DNA of 64,000 nucleotides from Brucella sp. 21LCYQ03. GTDB lineage: Bacteria; Pseudomonadota; Alphaproteobacteria; Rhizobiales; Rhizobiaceae. Below the pieces are notes generated by a model that saw only the letters and a program-made list of their open reading frames with translations, did not search any database and was not told the DNA's origin. The translations under genes were made by a program, and so were the position numbers. The stretch is taken from contig NZ_JAMJWE010000009.1 in NCBI RefSeq assembly GCF_023554105.1, forward strand, positions 124,001 through 188,000. Direction: 5' to 3'. How positions within the stretch are numbered: position 1 is the stretch's first letter; every line of letters begins with the position of its first letter. Positions 1 through 9,293 of this stretch are shown here, one piece after another.

Positions 1-244
1 AACATGCCTATTCCAGTTGCAATGATTTCATCCAGTACTGATCAAATTAATTGTTTACATGCATAGCGCTAACTGTAAGCCGCCGACCGTCATGGAAGGC
101 AGATGAACAGCCCGTGATACTCAAATGCTCACGATCTAATTTCAAAGGAAAACTCATAAAACTGTGTAAATAATACCGGCCTCGCTATTTCCACCATAGG
201 TAGAATGCAATATAACTAATAAATAAACTAATGCGGGGGCATGA
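1..244. other. 5' intergenic region
   Basis: No convincing gene was found on either strand; the reading frames here are short and broken. The right end holds the leader of the following plus-strand gene, with a G-run (235-239) five bases before its GTG start. It presumably contains that gene's promoter, but no strong -35/-10 pair was identified by eye. Confidence 0.5.
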
Positions 245-1927
245 GTGAACCTATCTTCTGAAGAGCGGAACATATGGGCCGCTGTCGATCATATTGTCAG
301 GTCAGAGCCTTTTAAACAGTCAAAGCGGTTGCCAGCATTCTTACGATATGTGGTAAAAGAAGCACTGGAGGGCCGCGGCGACCGCATAAAATCATTCTCA
401 ATCGCACTGGAGGTATTTGGGCACGAACCAGACGGTGAAGTGAGTGTCCGAACCACTGCAGCACGTCTTCGGGCCGCACTTGATAAATATTATGAAATTC
501 ATAAAGACGACGTAGAGATTATGATAACCCTTCCAAAAGGGCGTTATATTCCAGCATTTATATTTCTGAAAACGAAGCCCATAGAATTAAATAAGCCGCC
601 ACATGAAAAAGAAAATAAAATACAAATTATAAAAAATACAATTAAAAAATCAAGAAAAATAACATATCCATCAATTTTATTAATTACAATACTATTCATT
701 ACTGCTGCATGTTTTGGATTTCACCGAAAGATGAATAACGAAACACAAAATATGACTATTCTCGTTTTAAACACATCCGCAGATAAACTATCCGACAATA
801 TAATTGCAAAAAATTTCAATCATCACCTTTTGAGTGATATGGTGGAAATGGGAACGGCGAAAATTATTTCCGTTCCAGAAACCCAACTTTCACAATTATC
901 GATAGCTGGCGACAGCGCCATCAATTACCCGGAACCGACCCTTGCTCTCTCCACCGACCTCTTCGATGATCAAGATGGCGGGATTTCGGTTACCTGGCAC
1001 TTATCTAACCCCGCTAACGGCACGGTACTTTGGGTCGATAAAGACCACGTCAAGAGTCAGGAAGCATCCGGCGTTTCCGGACTGGGAAGTGCTGTTGCAT
1101 TTAGCGTACTCGGTGTCGACGGCGCGGTGAATTCACTTAGCAGCCGACTTGCAGATGACTTGGATGGACGCTGGGCTTGTATTCCGCAATCAATGCGGCT
1201 GTCGATCGTGTTCGATGAAATGCACCAGGGTCGCATGATGCAGTGCATCGAAAATTTGGCTAAAAAACAACCGAATGAACCAATGCTTTGGGGTATGTTA
1301 GCCCAGATTTATACTTATTACAGCGAGTTGCAGGCATCGAAGGGAAACGACTATATCGCATGGCACAAAAAGGCGAAGGAGGCTGCGGATAAAGCCGTCA
1401 CACTTGCGCCAAAATCATTTTTAACGCGGCAAGCTGAACTATTAACAGCGTTTAACGCGGGTGAAACGATACGTTTTAAAAATATTGCACACGAACTGCT
1501 TCAGCAGTACCCTGGTGATCCAAATTTAAAAGTTCGCATCGGTTCTCATTTTGTGAGACTGGCAGATTATGCTGAAGGAAAGCGTCTGATCCTGGAAGGT
1601 ATTTCGGAAAAGAAAACAAGTAATTTATGGGATAATATTTCACTTTCTTTGGCCAATTATGGCAACGGCGCTTATTCTGAAGCCATTTTAGCAGTGGACA
1701 AAGCGAGCGGGGCGCAATCATATCTTCAGCATCTGATAAGAGCTATTTCATTGGCAGACCTTGATCGCATCGCGGAAGCGAAGACCGAAATCGACAAGTT
1801 GCTTCAATATCGGCCGAACTACGCTAACGATGCGTATAAAGATGCAAAGGCACGAAACCTGTCAGCGGAATTGACTGAACGTATCAGCAATAGTTTGCGC
1901 AAGGCCGGGTTGCAAATTCGAAAATGA
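245..1927 (+). CDS. Membrane-anchored winged-helix regulator with TPR-like C-terminal domain
   Basis: 560 aa. GTG start: the frame is closed by TGA at 242-244 and a G-run lies five bases upstream. Residues 1-110 look like the winged-helix domain of OmpR/CadC-like one-component regulators (ending LPKGRYIPAF). A lysine- and asparagine-rich linker (112-140) leads to one hydrophobic segment (141-159). About 400 residues follow, whose last 240 have alpha-helical TPR-like repeats with PNEPMLWG, AYSEAI and PNYAND-type turns. The inferred topology is cytoplasmic DNA-binding head, single membrane pass and periplasmic TPR sensor. Such proteins are often labelled adenylate cyclase, but no cyclase catalytic domain is visible. 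The linker region (about 580-850) is strikingly A-rich compared with the rest. Signal and target genes are unknown. The neighbouring galactose operon is convergent, so context gives no functional clue. Confidence 0.75.
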   Translation: MNLSSEERNIWAAVDHIVRSEPFKQSKRLPAFLRYVVKEALEGRGDRIKSFSIALEVFGHEPDGEVSVRTTAARLRAALDKYYEIHKDDVEIMITLPKGRYIPAFIFLKTKPIELNKPPHEKENKIQIIKNTIKKSRKITYPSILLITILFITAACFGFHRKMNNETQNMTILVLNTSADKLSDNIIAKNFNHHLLSDMVEMGTAKIISVPETQLSQLSIAGDSAINYPEPTLALSTDLFDDQDGGISVTWHLSNPANGTVLWVDKDHVKSQEASGVSGLGSAVAFSVLGVDGAVNSLSSRLADDLDGRWACIPQSMRLSIVFDEMHQGRMMQCIENLAKKQPNEPMLWGMLAQIYTYYSELQASKGNDYIAWHKKAKEAADKAVTLAPKSFLTRQAELLTAFNAGETIRFKNIAHELLQQYPGDPNLKVRIGSHFVRLADYAEGKRLILEGISEKKTSNLWDNISLSLANYGNGAYSEAILAVDKASGAQSYLQHLIRAISLADLDRIAEAKTEIDKLLQYRPNYANDAYKDAKARNLSAELTERISNSLRKAGLQIRK

Positions 1928-2125
1928 TGTGGCTCGTCACATCGTTCTCTCCAGCAGCCTGCACAAGAATTACCCCAGGAATGTTTTTTACTCAAATGCA
2001 AACGTCTTCCGATCTTGCAAGAGAGCGGTGGTTTTGCCAAATTAATAGTATGTTATTATTAACTTTTAATCTAATAAGTATAAGAAAATATTCGAAATAC
2101 AGGACAAAAATGCATTGAACGCCAT

Positions 2126-2154
2126 AAGTATTGAAAATATAATTTTCAATACTT
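2126..2154. terminator. Perfect AT-rich palindrome between convergent genes, probable bidirectional terminator
   Basis: A 13-bp perfect stem (AAGTATTGAAAAT / ATTTTCAATACTT) surrounds a 3-base loop (2139-2141). It sits between the regulator ending at 1927 (+) and the SDR gene ending at 2175 (-). The flanking GCCAT (2121-2125) and ATGGC (2161-2165) extend the symmetry imperfectly. The stem is AT-rich and there is no long U-tract, so it may also act as a protein-binding or mRNA-end site. Confidence 0.5.
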
Positions 2155-2174
2155 CAATAAGATGGCATTCATAT

Positions 2175-2954
2175 TTAAACTGGGTGTTGCTGTACGCTCA
2201 AACCACCGTCTATCGTGAGACAGGTGGCATTCATGAATGGGCACTCATCAGAGATCATGAATACCGCTGCCATGGCAATTTCATGCGGTGAGGCAATACA
2301 CCCGCCCCGATGCAGGGCCATTGTTTGAGCGCGCGCCTCTGCTGGATTGGTGAAACTGTTCCAGTATTCAATAACTTTTTGGGTTTCGACATAGCCGGGC
2401 GCAATCGCATTCACCCGTATGTGCTGAGGCGCGTATTCCAGTCCCAAAGACTTTGTCATCCCTAAAAGGGCATGCTTGGCCAGCGGATAAGGAAAAGTGT
2501 GCGGAATAATGGTAAAGGCATGGGTGGAAGCAATATTAAGGATCACACCCCCACCTTGTTCAATGAAGCCAGGTAGAACGGCCTTGCTGCAATTCCACGC
2601 GCCCTTAAGATTAACATCGAAGCAGCGATTCCACTCATCATCGCTTGTTTCAAGCGGCTTTGCGAAAACGTTAATACCCGCGTTATTCACCAGCGCATTA
2701 ACTACGCCAATTTCTTTTTTCGCTTGTCGAACCGCTTCAGAAATTGCTGCTGCGTCTGAAATGTCCGCCTTCGCAAAACCGATCGTTGCACCATGCTCTC
2801 GCAAAGCAAGAGCTTCGTCTGCAAGTCGCTCCTCATCCATATCAATGAGGAACAATGCGGCATCTTCCTTGGCAAAAGCCTGCGCTATGGCAAGGCCGAT
2901 ACCCTGTGCGGCGCCCGTGATAAATATGCGCTTTCCCTTAAGCCGCTCAACCAT
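2175..2954 (-). CDS. SDR-family dehydrogenase, probable D-galactose (aldose) 1-dehydrogenase
   Basis: 259 aa classical short-chain dehydrogenase. The cofactor motif TGAAQGIG is at 13-20 and the structural NNAG at 90-93. The catalytic triad is S143, Y156 and K160 (YPLAK). Acidic D38/D40 after beta-2 favour NAD over NADP. It is the last gene of the galactose operon, 12 bp after dgoD. From context it would oxidise D-galactose, and perhaps L-arabinose, at C1 to the lactone and so enter the De Ley-Doudoroff route. The family is broad and sequence alone does not fix the substrate. An alternative is a 3-hydroxy or sugar-acid dehydrogenase acting later in the pathway. No separate lactonase gene is visible in the operon. 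Confidence 0.75.
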   Translation of the reverse strand: MVERLKGKRIFITGAAQGIGLAIAQAFAKEDAALFLIDMDEERLADEALALREHGATIGFAKADISDAAAISEAVRQAKKEIGVVNALVNNAGINVFAKPLETSDDEWNRCFDVNLKGAWNCSKAVLPGFIEQGGGVILNIASTHAFTIIPHTFPYPLAKHALLGMTKSLGLEYAPQHIRVNAIAPGYVETQKVIEYWNSFTNPAEARAQTMALHRGGCIASPHEIAMAAVFMISDECPFMNATCLTIDGGLSVQQHPV

Positions 2955-2966
2955 AATTGTATTTTC

Positions 2967-4115
2967 CTACCATTCCGCCAAACTACCGTCAGCATGACGC
3001 CATATCGGATTACGCCAGTCGTGGCCAATTTTCGCCCGTTCCTTGACATATTCCTCGTTGATTTCAACACCGAGACCCGGACTTTGTGGAATGGCAACGT
3101 AACCATCGCTATATTCGAAAACCTCGCGGTTTGTGATGTAATCAAGAATATCATTGCTTTCATTATAGTGAATATTCAGGCTTTGCTCCTGAATGAAAGC
3201 GTTGTAGCTGACTGCATCCACCTGCAGGCAAGCAGCCAGCGCGATCGGCCCCAATGGACAATGCGGTGCCAGTGCCACATCATAGGCTTCAGCCATCGCC
3301 GCAATTTTACGACATTCGGTAATGCCGCCCGCATGTGATAGATCGGGTTGAATTATATCGACGTAACCACCAGCGAGGATCGATTTAAAGTCCCAGCGTG
3401 AATAAAGCCTCTCACCAAGTGCTATGGGCGTTGCGGTATGATTAGCAATTTCAGCCAGCGCTTCGACATGTTCAGAGAGCACTGGCTCCTCAATGAACAT
3501 CAACTTGAACTGGTCCAGTTCTCGGGCAAGAACCTTCGCCATTGGTCGATGAACACGACCATGGAAATCGACCCCGATCCCAACATGCGGACCAACAGCT
3601 GCGCGCACCGCACCAACCGTTTCCACGATGGTATCGATTTTATCGTAGCTATCGACGATCTGTAGTTCCTGAGCGCCGTTCATCTTGAGTGCGGTAAAAC
3701 CTCGATCAACCATCTCGCGCGCATTTTTAGCCACATCAGATGGGCGATCTCCCCCAACCCACGAATAGACTTTGATCCGGTCGCGACACTGCCCACCGAG
3801 CAATTCGTGTACCGGTACACCAAGTGCTTTACCCTTAATGTCCCACAATGCCTGATCAATGCCAGCAATAGCACTCATCAGGATGGGGCCACCGCGATAA
3901 AACCCACCACGATACATGACATTCCAGTGGTCTTCGATCAAACGCGGATCCTTGCCGACGAGGTAATCGGACAATTCGTGCACGGCAGCTTCAACAGTCC
4001 GGGCACGCCCTTCAATGACCGGTTCTCCCCAACCAGTGACCCCTTCGTCGGTTTCAATCTTGAGGAAGAGCCAGCGCGGCGGAACGATATAGGTTGTCAG
4101 TTTAGTGATTTTCAT
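2967..4115 (-). CDS. dgoD: D-galactonate dehydratase
   Basis: 382 aa, the same length as E. coli DgoD, and it ends in the same way (HADGSLAEW). It is an enolase-superfamily enzyme that dehydrates D-galactonate to 2-dehydro-3-deoxy-D-galactonate. Metal ligands D183, E209 and E235 fall at the E. coli positions, as do the acid/base histidines H185 (VDFHGRVH) and H285 (APHCPLGP). The start overlaps the upstream mutarotase gene by 14 bp, so the two are probably translationally coupled. It is the second-to-last gene of the minus-strand operon driven from upstream of araF. Identification is very secure because all catalytic residues are present in register. Confidence 0.95.
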   Translation of the reverse strand: MKITKLTTYIVPPRWLFLKIETDEGVTGWGEPVIEGRARTVEAAVHELSDYLVGKDPRLIEDHWNVMYRGGFYRGGPILMSAIAGIDQALWDIKGKALGVPVHELLGGQCRDRIKVYSWVGGDRPSDVAKNAREMVDRGFTALKMNGAQELQIVDSYDKIDTIVETVGAVRAAVGPHVGIGVDFHGRVHRPMAKVLARELDQFKLMFIEEPVLSEHVEALAEIANHTATPIALGERLYSRWDFKSILAGGYVDIIQPDLSHAGGITECRKIAAMAEAYDVALAPHCPLGPIALAACLQVDAVSYNAFIQEQSLNIHYNESNDILDYITNREVFEYSDGYVAIPQSPGLGVEINEEYVKERAKIGHDWRNPIWRHADGSLAEW

Positions 4116-5037
4116 CGGTATCGCTCAATTCTGGACAGTGTGGGGAAGCGGATATAGTGAGACGGATTGAGCCGGACAAAGCTTCGCCCGGAGCGAGTAT
4201 GCGCAAATTGCCAAAATCAGGACTGTTGTGACCATTGGCCCTGTGCGTCATCGGTTCAAGACAGAAGAAATCCGGCATGGCTGGTTCGGAATTTTCCAAA
4301 TAGGGCAGATATAAAAAGGCATGGGCGAAGACAGGGTCGCAGTGCATTTTCAATGCCAGCTCGGCTTCAGGCCAATAAATGCACGCTGTTCCCTCAAACC
4401 CATTAAAGCCGTTATTAATCCAGCGCTGTGGTAATGGACGCGGAACACCAAAATCCAAAAACTCGCCTAAGGCCCGTTCTTCGCCGGGTAGATGTCCTTC
4501 AGCTTCTGCATGAAAGCTTTTTGCTTGAAACTTGAGCAAGGTATGAGAGTGAAGTGGAAAATAAGGATGCCAGCCAAGGCCAAAGGGCAATGCATGCGCT
4601 CCGTCATTGGTGACTGACAGTTGCAGCTTAAGCCCATGCTCATCGAGATCAAATACCTGACATGCGGTATAGTCGTACGGGTTTTCATCGTTGCTGCGAT
4701 GGCGATAACTGAGCACCAGAGAATGTTCTGACTGCTCTAAAATGTCCCATTGCGCCAACCAGCCATCACCATGCAGATAAAGTGGATCAAGCGAAGTGTT
4801 TGCAGCCAGATGATAAACACTGTCCTGAAACGTGAAGCCGTTGCCTCCCAGCCTGTTCCCAAAAGGCACAAGAGGAAAAGCTGCACTGTCTACCGCTGCA
4901 ACATTTTCATGTGTAGCTGGTCGCAACAATGGCAACTGGGTGCCATCTTCCTTCTGCCACCACAGGCCCAATATTATCCCGCCCTCACTGGAGATAGTGG
5001 CAGACAGACGTTTTGAACTGATGCACAAAGCCACCAA
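4102..5037 (-). CDS. Aldose 1-epimerase (mutarotase) family protein
   Basis: 311 aa GalM-fold protein. Recognisable features are the early arginine motif (PFGNRL), LYLHGDGW in place of the usual HG(G) segment, and [11 protein letters not shown] with the second histidine. Mutarotases interconvert alpha and beta aldoses. Here it would supply the anomer used by the galactose dehydrogenase or importer. The called start is TTG at 5037, with a second in-frame codon GTG at 5034. A strong purine stretch (AGGGGAGAGA) lies just upstream, and spacing slightly favours GTG. The gene follows dgoA by 76 bp and overlaps dgoD by 14 bp. A role in lactone handling is possible but unsupported. Confidence 0.85.
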   Translation of the reverse strand: MVALCISSKRLSATISSEGGIILGLWWQKEDGTQLPLLRPATHENVAAVDSAAFPLVPFGNRLGGNGFTFQDSVYHLAANTSLDPLYLHGDGWLAQWDILEQSEHSLVLSYRHRSNDENPYDYTACQVFDLDEHGLKLQLSVTNDGAHALPFGLGWHPYFPLHSHTLLKFQAKSFHAEAEGHLPGEERALGEFLDFGVPRPLPQRWINNGFNGFEGTACIYWPEAELALKMHCDPVFAHAFLYLPYLENSEPAMPDFFCLEPMTHRANGHNSPDFGNLRILAPGEALSGSIRLTISASPHCPELSDTDENH

Positions 5038-5113
5038 TCTCTCCCCTTCAGTGCATATTGCCTTTAATCGCAGCCACTACGCGCGCTTTATATCTTTGTT
5101 TCTACGCATGCCA

Positions 5114-5746
5114 TTAATGAAAAACCTGATCATAAGCAGCGATAGTGCGGCGTGCATTGGCTCGCACGATCTCCGCCGTATCACCGGGCCGGTAAAGACT
5201 GGTGCCAAGCCCAAAAGTACGCACACCTACTTTGGCGTAATCGGTGAAGCTTTTATCGGAGACGCCACCCACCGCACCAATAACTGTGTCTTTTGGCAGA
5301 ATGGTTTTGATTGCCGCGATGCCGGATGGCCCAAGTGTCCCTGCTGGAAAGAATTTGAGTGCAGACGCTCCGCTCTTGAGAGCTAGAATGGCTTCCGATG
5401 CGGTATAACATCCGGGCATCGAATATAGCCCGCGGGTCGCCGCAGCTTTAATAACCTCTGCATCGGTATTCGGGCTGACCATGATGCGTCCACCAAGATC
5501 GGCGAGTTGTGAAACATGGTCTACCGTTAAAACAGTTCCGGCACCAATCAGTGCCTGATCACCAAACAGCTTCACAGCCTGGCTGATAGAACCCCATGGT
5601 TGCGGAGAGTTGAGAGGAATCTCAATCGCTTCGAAACCTTCTTCAATGAGAACGGTAAGAATTGGCTCCACTTCATCGTTACGAATGCCGCGGATAATCG
5701 CTACGAGCGAGCGTTGCAGCAAAGGCCAGACAGGGGTGTTATTCAT
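5114..5746 (-). CDS. dgoA: 2-dehydro-3-deoxy-6-phosphogalactonate aldolase
   Basis: 210 aa KDPG/KDPGal aldolase-family TIM barrel. It cleaves 2-dehydro-3-deoxy-6-phospho-D-galactonate to pyruvate and glyceraldehyde 3-phosphate. The Schiff-base lysine is K131 (ALKFFPA), the general acid/base glutamate is E42 (IEIPLNSP), and the AIIRG arginine is at 19. The IPLNSP motif is typical of DgoA rather than the gluconate aldolase Eda. One base separates it from dgoK upstream. The paired kinase and dehydratase confirm the galactonate assignment. Confidence 0.93.
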   Translation of the reverse strand: MNNTPVWPLLQRSLVAIIRGIRNDEVEPILTVLIEEGFEAIEIPLNSPQPWGSISQAVKLFGDQALIGAGTVLTVDHVSQLADLGGRIMVSPNTDAEVIKAAATRGLYSMPGCYTASEAILALKSGASALKFFPAGTLGPSGIAAIKTILPKDTVIGAVGGVSDKSFTDYAKVGVRTFGLGTSLYRPGDTAEIVRANARRTIAAYDQVFH

Positions 5747-5747
5747 T

Positions 5748-6665
5748 TCATGCTCCGGACTGGGAATGGATTGATCGTGCGGCAGCCAAAAGCCCTGCCC
5801 TCACGACTTGTTCGCCATCGAAAAGCTGGACGTTGAAACCGGCCAGCTCCATGACTGGCTGGTAAAGCTGGTTCAATCGTCGGGAGGCCACCAACCCGAC
5901 TTTACCAGCACCATAAATGCTTAGCGCTGTGCCAACCTCCGCTCCAATCAACACACCGGAAAGATGAGCTGAACCTTCAGCATCTTGTTCCAAACCCAAA
6001 AGTTGACCGGCGCGGATTTCAAACAGCCTAGCAAGCGCCCGTTCCGGTGCTCTCAGACTGCGTTCAACTGCTTTCAAAAAAGCAGGCGTGTCGGCATCGA
6101 AAGTGCTTTCAGGGTCAATAGCATGTGTGAGGATCGAATGCTGCGACAGCACGGCATAAAGCTCGCCCGTCATAAAGCTGGTAAAATCAGCAACTTGACT
6201 GTCAACAATACGTACCCATTTGCAGTGGGTGCCCGGCATGCAAACAAGCCCGTCTGTTAAGGTTTCAACCACGCCAGCAAGCTGTGTTTCTTCTCCGCGC
6301 ATCACACTCGGAGCATCACTTTGGATCTGTGCAACACCGGGGATGATACGAATATCACGCTTTGATCCTGTTACCGGAACGGCAAAATCGGCCAGTTTAT
6401 TGAGGCTTGTCGGAATGGAAAGATAGGGCGCTTCCACCCATCCCTGACGGGAGCCGGCCATACCACTAATCATCACGGCCAGATCGGACGGAGCGCCAAG
6501 TTTAACAAGGTGATTTTCCAGAATGGAAGAAAATCCGGCTTTCGCCGTCTTCATCATTCCTTCATCACTTTTGCTTTCACCAAGCACTGCTCCTTCCTCA
6601 TCAACAAGCCAAAGCCGGAAACTGGAAGTACCCCAATCGACCAGTGCATAGAACATGTCATCCAT
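5748..6665 (-). CDS. dgoK: 2-dehydro-3-deoxygalactonokinase
   Basis: 305 aa, about the usual length of DgoK. It phosphorylates 2-dehydro-3-deoxy-D-galactonate at O6 with ATP. The N-terminal phosphate-loop motif is VDWGTSSFRLWL. Family signatures follow: SGMAGSRQGW near 70 and MPGTHCKW near 145, with a glycine-rich GVLIGAEVG late in the protein. It lies 14 bp after the permease gene and one base before dgoA, tightly within the galactose operon. No anomaly is seen. Confidence 0.93.
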   Translation of the reverse strand: MDDMFYALVDWGTSSFRLWLVDEEGAVLGESKSDEGMMKTAKAGFSSILENHLVKLGAPSDLAVMISGMAGSRQGWVEAPYLSIPTSLNKLADFAVPVTGSKRDIRIIPGVAQIQSDAPSVMRGEETQLAGVVETLTDGLVCMPGTHCKWVRIVDSQVADFTSFMTGELYAVLSQHSILTHAIDPESTFDADTPAFLKAVERSLRAPERALARLFEIRAGQLLGLEQDAEGSAHLSGVLIGAEVGTALSIYGAGKVGLVASRRLNQLYQPVMELAGFNVQLFDGEQVVRAGLLAAARSIHSQSGA

Positions 6666-6679
6666 CCTCTGCGCTGCCG

Positions 6680-7630
6680 TTAGCTTCGAAACGCAATGGT
6701 TGACGACCGAAGGTTATCGAGAAGAACTGCCAGAAGCAGGATGAAGCCGCGCACGACATATTGGTAGAATGCCTGAATATTCAGCAGGTTCATTACATTT
6801 TCTGCAATGCCCATGATCAGAACACCGACGATTACACCTGTCATCGACGCACGTCCGCCCGCCAGTGAAACACCGCCCAGCACGCAAGCCGAGATAACCG
6901 ACAGTTCCAGACCGGTCGCAGCATTGGGCTGCCCGGAAGTAATACGCGAAGCCAGCAAAATCCCTGCAATCGCGCAGATCAGCCCTTGTAGTGCGAATAT
7001 CCATACCCGCATGCTCACAACATTCACGCCTGCCAGACGCGATGCCTCAGGGTTACCACCAATCGCCAGTGTGTTCTTTCCAAAAACCGTGCGGTTCAAA
7101 ACAAAGCCAAACACGATGAACAGAGCAATCATAACCCAGATTGGCGTGGGTACGCCGAGGAACTTCGACAGTGCGACCTGATAGAACGACGGATCATTGA
7201 TACCCACAGCCCGGCCATCAGAGGAAATCAGCGCTAGACCACGCACAATTTGCATAGTCGCAAGTGTTGCAATCAGTGCATTAATCTTAAAACGTGCGAT
7301 AACGATGCCGTTGAAAAGCCCTACGATAAAGCCCGCAGCCAATGCCGCTAACAGCCCTACCATGATTGAGCCGCTCATGTTGGAAGCCATGACCGCAATC
7401 ATTCCGGTAAAGGCGACGTTGGAACCGACTGAAAGATCGAAGTCTCGCGAAGCAAGGCACAACATCATCGTGCAGGCGACGATACCGATAGTGACAACCG
7501 ATTGTAACAGGCCAAGCATGTTTCGCTCGGTAAGGAAATTCGGCACCGTCAACGCCACCACTGCAAAAGCGATAGCAAAAATAACGACCAGTCCCTGTTC
7601 GCCCAGAAGGAGTTTTTTCAAAGCGTTCAT
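6680..7630 (-). CDS. araH: Sugar ABC transporter permease, AraH type
   Basis: 316 aa inner-membrane permease of the RbsC/AraH/XylH family with about 8-10 hydrophobic segments. It strongly resembles E. coli AraH: FDLSVGSN, KINALIATLATMQIVRGLA, NTLAIGGNPEASRLAG and ISACVLGGVSL are all recognisable. The first codons overlap the araG stop by 4 bp (7627-7630), so a coupled pair is expected. Although the protein is arabinose-like, the downstream genes are all for galactonate metabolism. The imported sugar is therefore probably D-galactose, possibly with L-arabinose as a second substrate. Confidence 0.88.
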   Translation of the reverse strand: MNALKKLLLGEQGLVVIFAIAFAVVALTVPNFLTERNMLGLLQSVVTIGIVACTMMLCLASRDFDLSVGSNVAFTGMIAVMASNMSGSIMVGLLAALAAGFIVGLFNGIVIARFKINALIATLATMQIVRGLALISSDGRAVGINDPSFYQVALSKFLGVPTPIWVMIALFIVFGFVLNRTVFGKNTLAIGGNPEASRLAGVNVVSMRVWIFALQGLICAIAGILLASRITSGQPNAATGLELSVISACVLGGVSLAGGRASMTGVIVGVLIMGIAENVMNLLNIQAFYQYVVRGFILLLAVLLDNLRSSTIAFRS

Positions 7631-9162
7631 CGTGATGCAACCTTCTGACTGTCAAACTGGATAGATGCTGTGCGGTCCGGCAAAGCCGCCGCAAGAATAG
7701 TGCGCTCATTAAAGTCAGCGCGCTCAACTGAAGCGGCAATCCGACCTTCGCACATAACAAGAATACGATCTGAAATACCCATAACTTCAGGTAGTTCGCT
7801 TGAAACCACCACTATCGCCATGCCGCTTTCAGCAAGGCCGTAGAGGATTTCGTAAATTTCGGCTTTTGCGCCAACATCAATGCCCCGGGTTGGCTCATCA
7901 ATCATCAACACCTTGACATTTTGCTCCGAAAGCCAGCGGCCAAGAATGACTTTCTGCTGGTTGCCTCCCGATAAATGAATGATATCCTGCCTGCGTGACG
8001 GCGTGCGCACACGCAGCTGTTTGATACTGGCATCGGCAATACTGGCTTCTTTACCCGGGTTGATAATCCCCATAGGAGAAAAATGCCTGCGGGTAGAAAT
8101 CGTAATGTTTTCTTCGATGGAACGGCTTTGCAAAATGCCGTCTGCTTTACGATCTTCCGGGCATAACATTACGCCCGCCTCTATCGATTTTCGTGGGTTA
8201 TTTGCAGGAACCTTCACGCCATCAACTTCGACACTGCCTCTATAGCGGCTGTCCGCTCCATATAGCAGGCGCAGCATCTCAGAACGCCCGGCACCTATAA
8301 GGCCAAACAGTCCAAGAATTTCGCCACTGCGCACCTCAAAACTAGTCGGCACAGGCAACTTCGGGCCGCAAATATTATCGATTCTCAATCGTACCTGATC
8401 TTTTATCTGGCGACCTCTCCATCCCCAAATATCAGAAATTTCACGCCCCACCATTTCCGCAATCACCTGATCACGCGTAACATCTTCAAGAGAGCTATGA
8501 TGGGCTGCAAGCTTTCCGTCGCGCAGAACTGTGAGGCTGTTGCAGAGTTCAAATACTTCGTCCAATCGATGCGAGACGTAAATAATGACTTTGCCTTCAG
8601 CTTTAAGCCTGCGGATGAGCTTAAAAAGAATCTCGCTTTCGCGCGACGAGAGAGAAGAGGTCGGTTCATCCAGTGCGATCACGCGCGCATCGAACATGAC
8701 GGCTTTTGCAATCTCAACCATCTGCCGTTCGCCGATGGAAAGCTTCGCCACCTTAATTGTAGGGTCAATATCGAGGCCAATATCGGCTAGCTTTTTCTTG
8801 ACCTCATCCATCAATTGGCGTGAACGAATAACACCACCCTTATTGGGAAATCGCCCCAGCCAGAGATTTTCCGCAACGCTCAGCTCAGGAACAAGTTGCA
8901 GTTCCTGATGCACGACGACTACGCCCGACTGAAAGGCATCGCGAACGGACGTATATTTCTGTTCGACACCATCAATTGTTATTGATCCAGAGTTTGCCGA
9001 CTGATCACCTGATAAGATGCGGATCATCGTCGATTTTCCGGCACCGTTTTCTCCCATCAAACCGTGGACACTGCCCTTCGATACGTTGAAAGAAACATCG
9101 GAAAGCGCTTTTACGCCTGGATACGATTTTGAGATATGACTGAATGCGAGAAAGCTATCCAT
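7627..9162 (-). CDS. araG: Sugar ABC transporter ATP-binding protein, AraG type (two NBDs)
   Basis: 511 aa with two fused nucleotide-binding domains, as in RbsA/AraG/XylG. The first has Walker [10 protein letters not shown] near 38-46, the signature LSIGERQM and Walker B VIALDEPTSSL. The second has a degenerate Walker A-like GLIGAGRSE, the signature LSGGNQQKV and Walker B VLMIDEPTRGID. It energises import through AraH with AraF as receptor. It follows araF after a 131-bp spacer that holds a GC-rich stem-loop and overlaps araH by 4 bp. Confidence 0.9.
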   Translation of the reverse strand: MDSFLAFSHISKSYPGVKALSDVSFNVSKGSVHGLMGENGAGKSTMIRILSGDQSANSGSITIDGVEQKYTSVRDAFQSGVVVVHQELQLVPELSVAENLWLGRFPNKGGVIRSRQLMDEVKKKLADIGLDIDPTIKVAKLSIGERQMVEIAKAVMFDARVIALDEPTSSLSSRESEILFKLIRRLKAEGKVIIYVSHRLDEVFELCNSLTVLRDGKLAAHHSSLEDVTRDQVIAEMVGREISDIWGWRGRQIKDQVRLRIDNICGPKLPVPTSFEVRSGEILGLFGLIGAGRSEMLRLLYGADSRYRGSVEVDGVKVPANNPRKSIEAGVMLCPEDRKADGILQSRSIEENITISTRRHFSPMGIINPGKEASIADASIKQLRVRTPSRRQDIIHLSGGNQQKVILGRWLSEQNVKVLMIDEPTRGIDVGAKAEIYEILYGLAESGMAIVVVSSELPEVMGISDRILVMCEGRIAASVERADFNERTILAAALPDRTASIQFDSQKVASR

Positions 9163-9247
9163 GACATCTCCAGAAACTATGATGTTTGAGGCACTTTCGC
9201 AAAAACGATAAACCGTTTTCGTTTCGTAAATGCGTGAAAGGTGGTTG

Positions 9248-9274
9248 GCGGCCGCATAGTATCCGAGCGGCCGC
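9248..9274 (-). repeat. GC-rich stem-loop with two identical 8-bp palindromic arms between araF and araG
   Basis: GCGGCCGC occurs at 9248-9255 and again at 9267-9274, separated by 11 bases. Each arm is self-complementary, and together they form a strong hairpin just after the araF stop codon at 9294. In binding-protein-dependent operons a hairpin here commonly stabilises the upstream receptor mRNA or partly terminates transcription. That role is inferred. It is not followed by a U-tract typical of a full terminator. Confidence 0.55.
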
Positions 9275-9293
9275 GCCGGAAAGAATATTCGAC

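Noticed and set aside
245-1927. Label adenylate cyclase often given to this type of protein
   Set aside because: No class III cyclase catalytic domain is visible; only the winged helix, one membrane helix and TPR-like repeats are seen.
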